From Pseudomonadota bacterium (lineage in GTDB: Bacteria > Pseudomonadota > Gammaproteobacteria > Burkholderiales > SG8-39), in NCBI GenBank assembly GCA_021825225.1, contig JAKAIH010000184.1, positions 1 to 6,022 of the forward strand: a stretch of DNA of 6,022 nucleotides, read 5' to 3'. Below are positions 5,707 through 6,022 of the stretch, piece by piece. The notes below the pieces were generated by a model. It did no database searches and had not been told where the DNA came from. It was given only the letters and a program-made list of their open reading frames with translations. Position 1 is the first letter of the stretch; each line of letters starts with the position of its first letter. The position numbers were made by a program, and so were the translations under genes.

Positions 5707-6022
5707 ACTGCGGCTGTGCCGCCCGCCGCCGCCGAGCCGAGGATGCGCTGCACCTCGGCCTGGCCGAAGCCCAGTTCCTGCAGCACCGCCGCACCATCGG
5801 CGTTGAGCGCCGGCGTGCCGCGCCTGAGCGCACCGCCGCGCTCGCCGTTGGCCCAGAGCGGAAACAGGACATGGCGCTCGCCGTCGAGCTCGGCCACGTC
5901 CTTGCGCGCCGCTGCGTACTCGGTTCTGCAGGCCTCGGCCGGCGTCAACGGCAGCTCGGCCGGAACGTCGAGCGGCTCCAGCAGCTCGTGCCACTGCTTT
6001 GCGGTCTTCTGCAGGAACAGTT
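5697..6022 (-). CDS. CaiB/BaiF (class III) CoA-transferase, C-terminal part only
   Basis: The frame enters at the right edge and ends at TAG 5697-5699, giving 107 visible residues. The sequence has the look of the C-terminal end of class III CoA-transferases: KTAKQWHELLEPLDVPAEL near the start, a variable stretch, then TPALNADGAAVLQELGFG and AEVQRIL, matching the usual pattern of a substrate-proximal loop followed by LG-type helix and an E-[IV]-x-x-L ending. The catalytic aspartate and CoA-binding part lie outside the window, so activity cannot be judged. It ends two bases before the acyl-CoA dehydrogenase, whose ribosome binding site lies inside its last codons, so the two are very probably translationally coupled. 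In this setting it would move CoA from a donor thioester to a carboxylic acid, making the substrate of the dehydrogenase (inference). Confidence 0.8.
   Translation of the reverse strand, partial: LFLQKTAKQWHELLEPLDVPAELPLTPAEACRTEYAAARKDVAELDGERHVLFPLWANGERGGALRRGTPALNADGAAVLQELGFGQAEVQRILGSAAAGGTAAVKG

Noticed and set aside
5695..5994. 100-codon N-terminal extension of the acyl-CoA dehydrogenase
   Set aside because: It overlaps the CoA-transferase end in another frame, lacks family similarity, and the internal ATG has a proper ribosome binding site and normal family length.

Overview
This window is a GC-rich stretch in which all five genes lie on the minus strand, so it reads biologically from right to left. 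The composition, the short gaps and the kind of proteins present (CaiB/BaiF CoA-transferase, acyl-CoA dehydrogenase, MFS carrier, aldehyde dehydrogenase) suggest a chromosomal catabolic cluster of a betaproteobacterium, most likely Burkholderiales/Alcaligenaceae-like. That taxonomic guess is inference from style; no marker gene is present. No tRNA, rRNA, CRISPR array, transposase or other mobile-element trace was seen.

Layout in transcription order: (1) the last 107 codons of a class III (CaiB/BaiF) CoA-transferase, cut by the right window edge; (2) two bases later, a 388-residue acyl-CoA dehydrogenase; (3) after a 91-base gap holding a strong GC-rich stem-loop, a 415-residue 12-helix MFS transporter that starts with TTG; (4) after a 73-base gap with G-tracts and a small dyad, a 492-residue NAD(P)-dependent aldehyde dehydrogenase; (5) after an 89-base gap containing a possible 23-codon leader peptide, a large two-domain protein with an N-terminal NUDT19-like Nudix hydrolase and a C-terminal LACTB2-like metallo-beta-lactamase fold, cut by the left edge after 515 codons. 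The last gene is easy to miss because its reading frame runs off the window without a stop.

How the genes may work together (inference): the MFS protein would import an organic acid, the CoA-transferase would activate it to its CoA thioester, the acyl-CoA dehydrogenase would introduce the alpha,beta double bond, and the aldehyde dehydrogenase would oxidise an aldehyde intermediate or a related substrate. The Nudix/MBL protein may remove or recycle CoA species or act on another phosphorylated or thioester side product. The substrate cannot be named from sequence alone.

The points most worth a second look are the Nudix-MBL fusion with its interrupted Nudix box, the acyl-CoA dehydrogenase that lacks the usual C-terminal catalytic glutamate but has one at the isovaleryl-CoA dehydrogenase position, the coupled leader ORF ahead of the fusion gene, and the stem-loop that splits the cluster. 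I do not see a wholly new system; this is mainly a metabolic operon with some unusual details.
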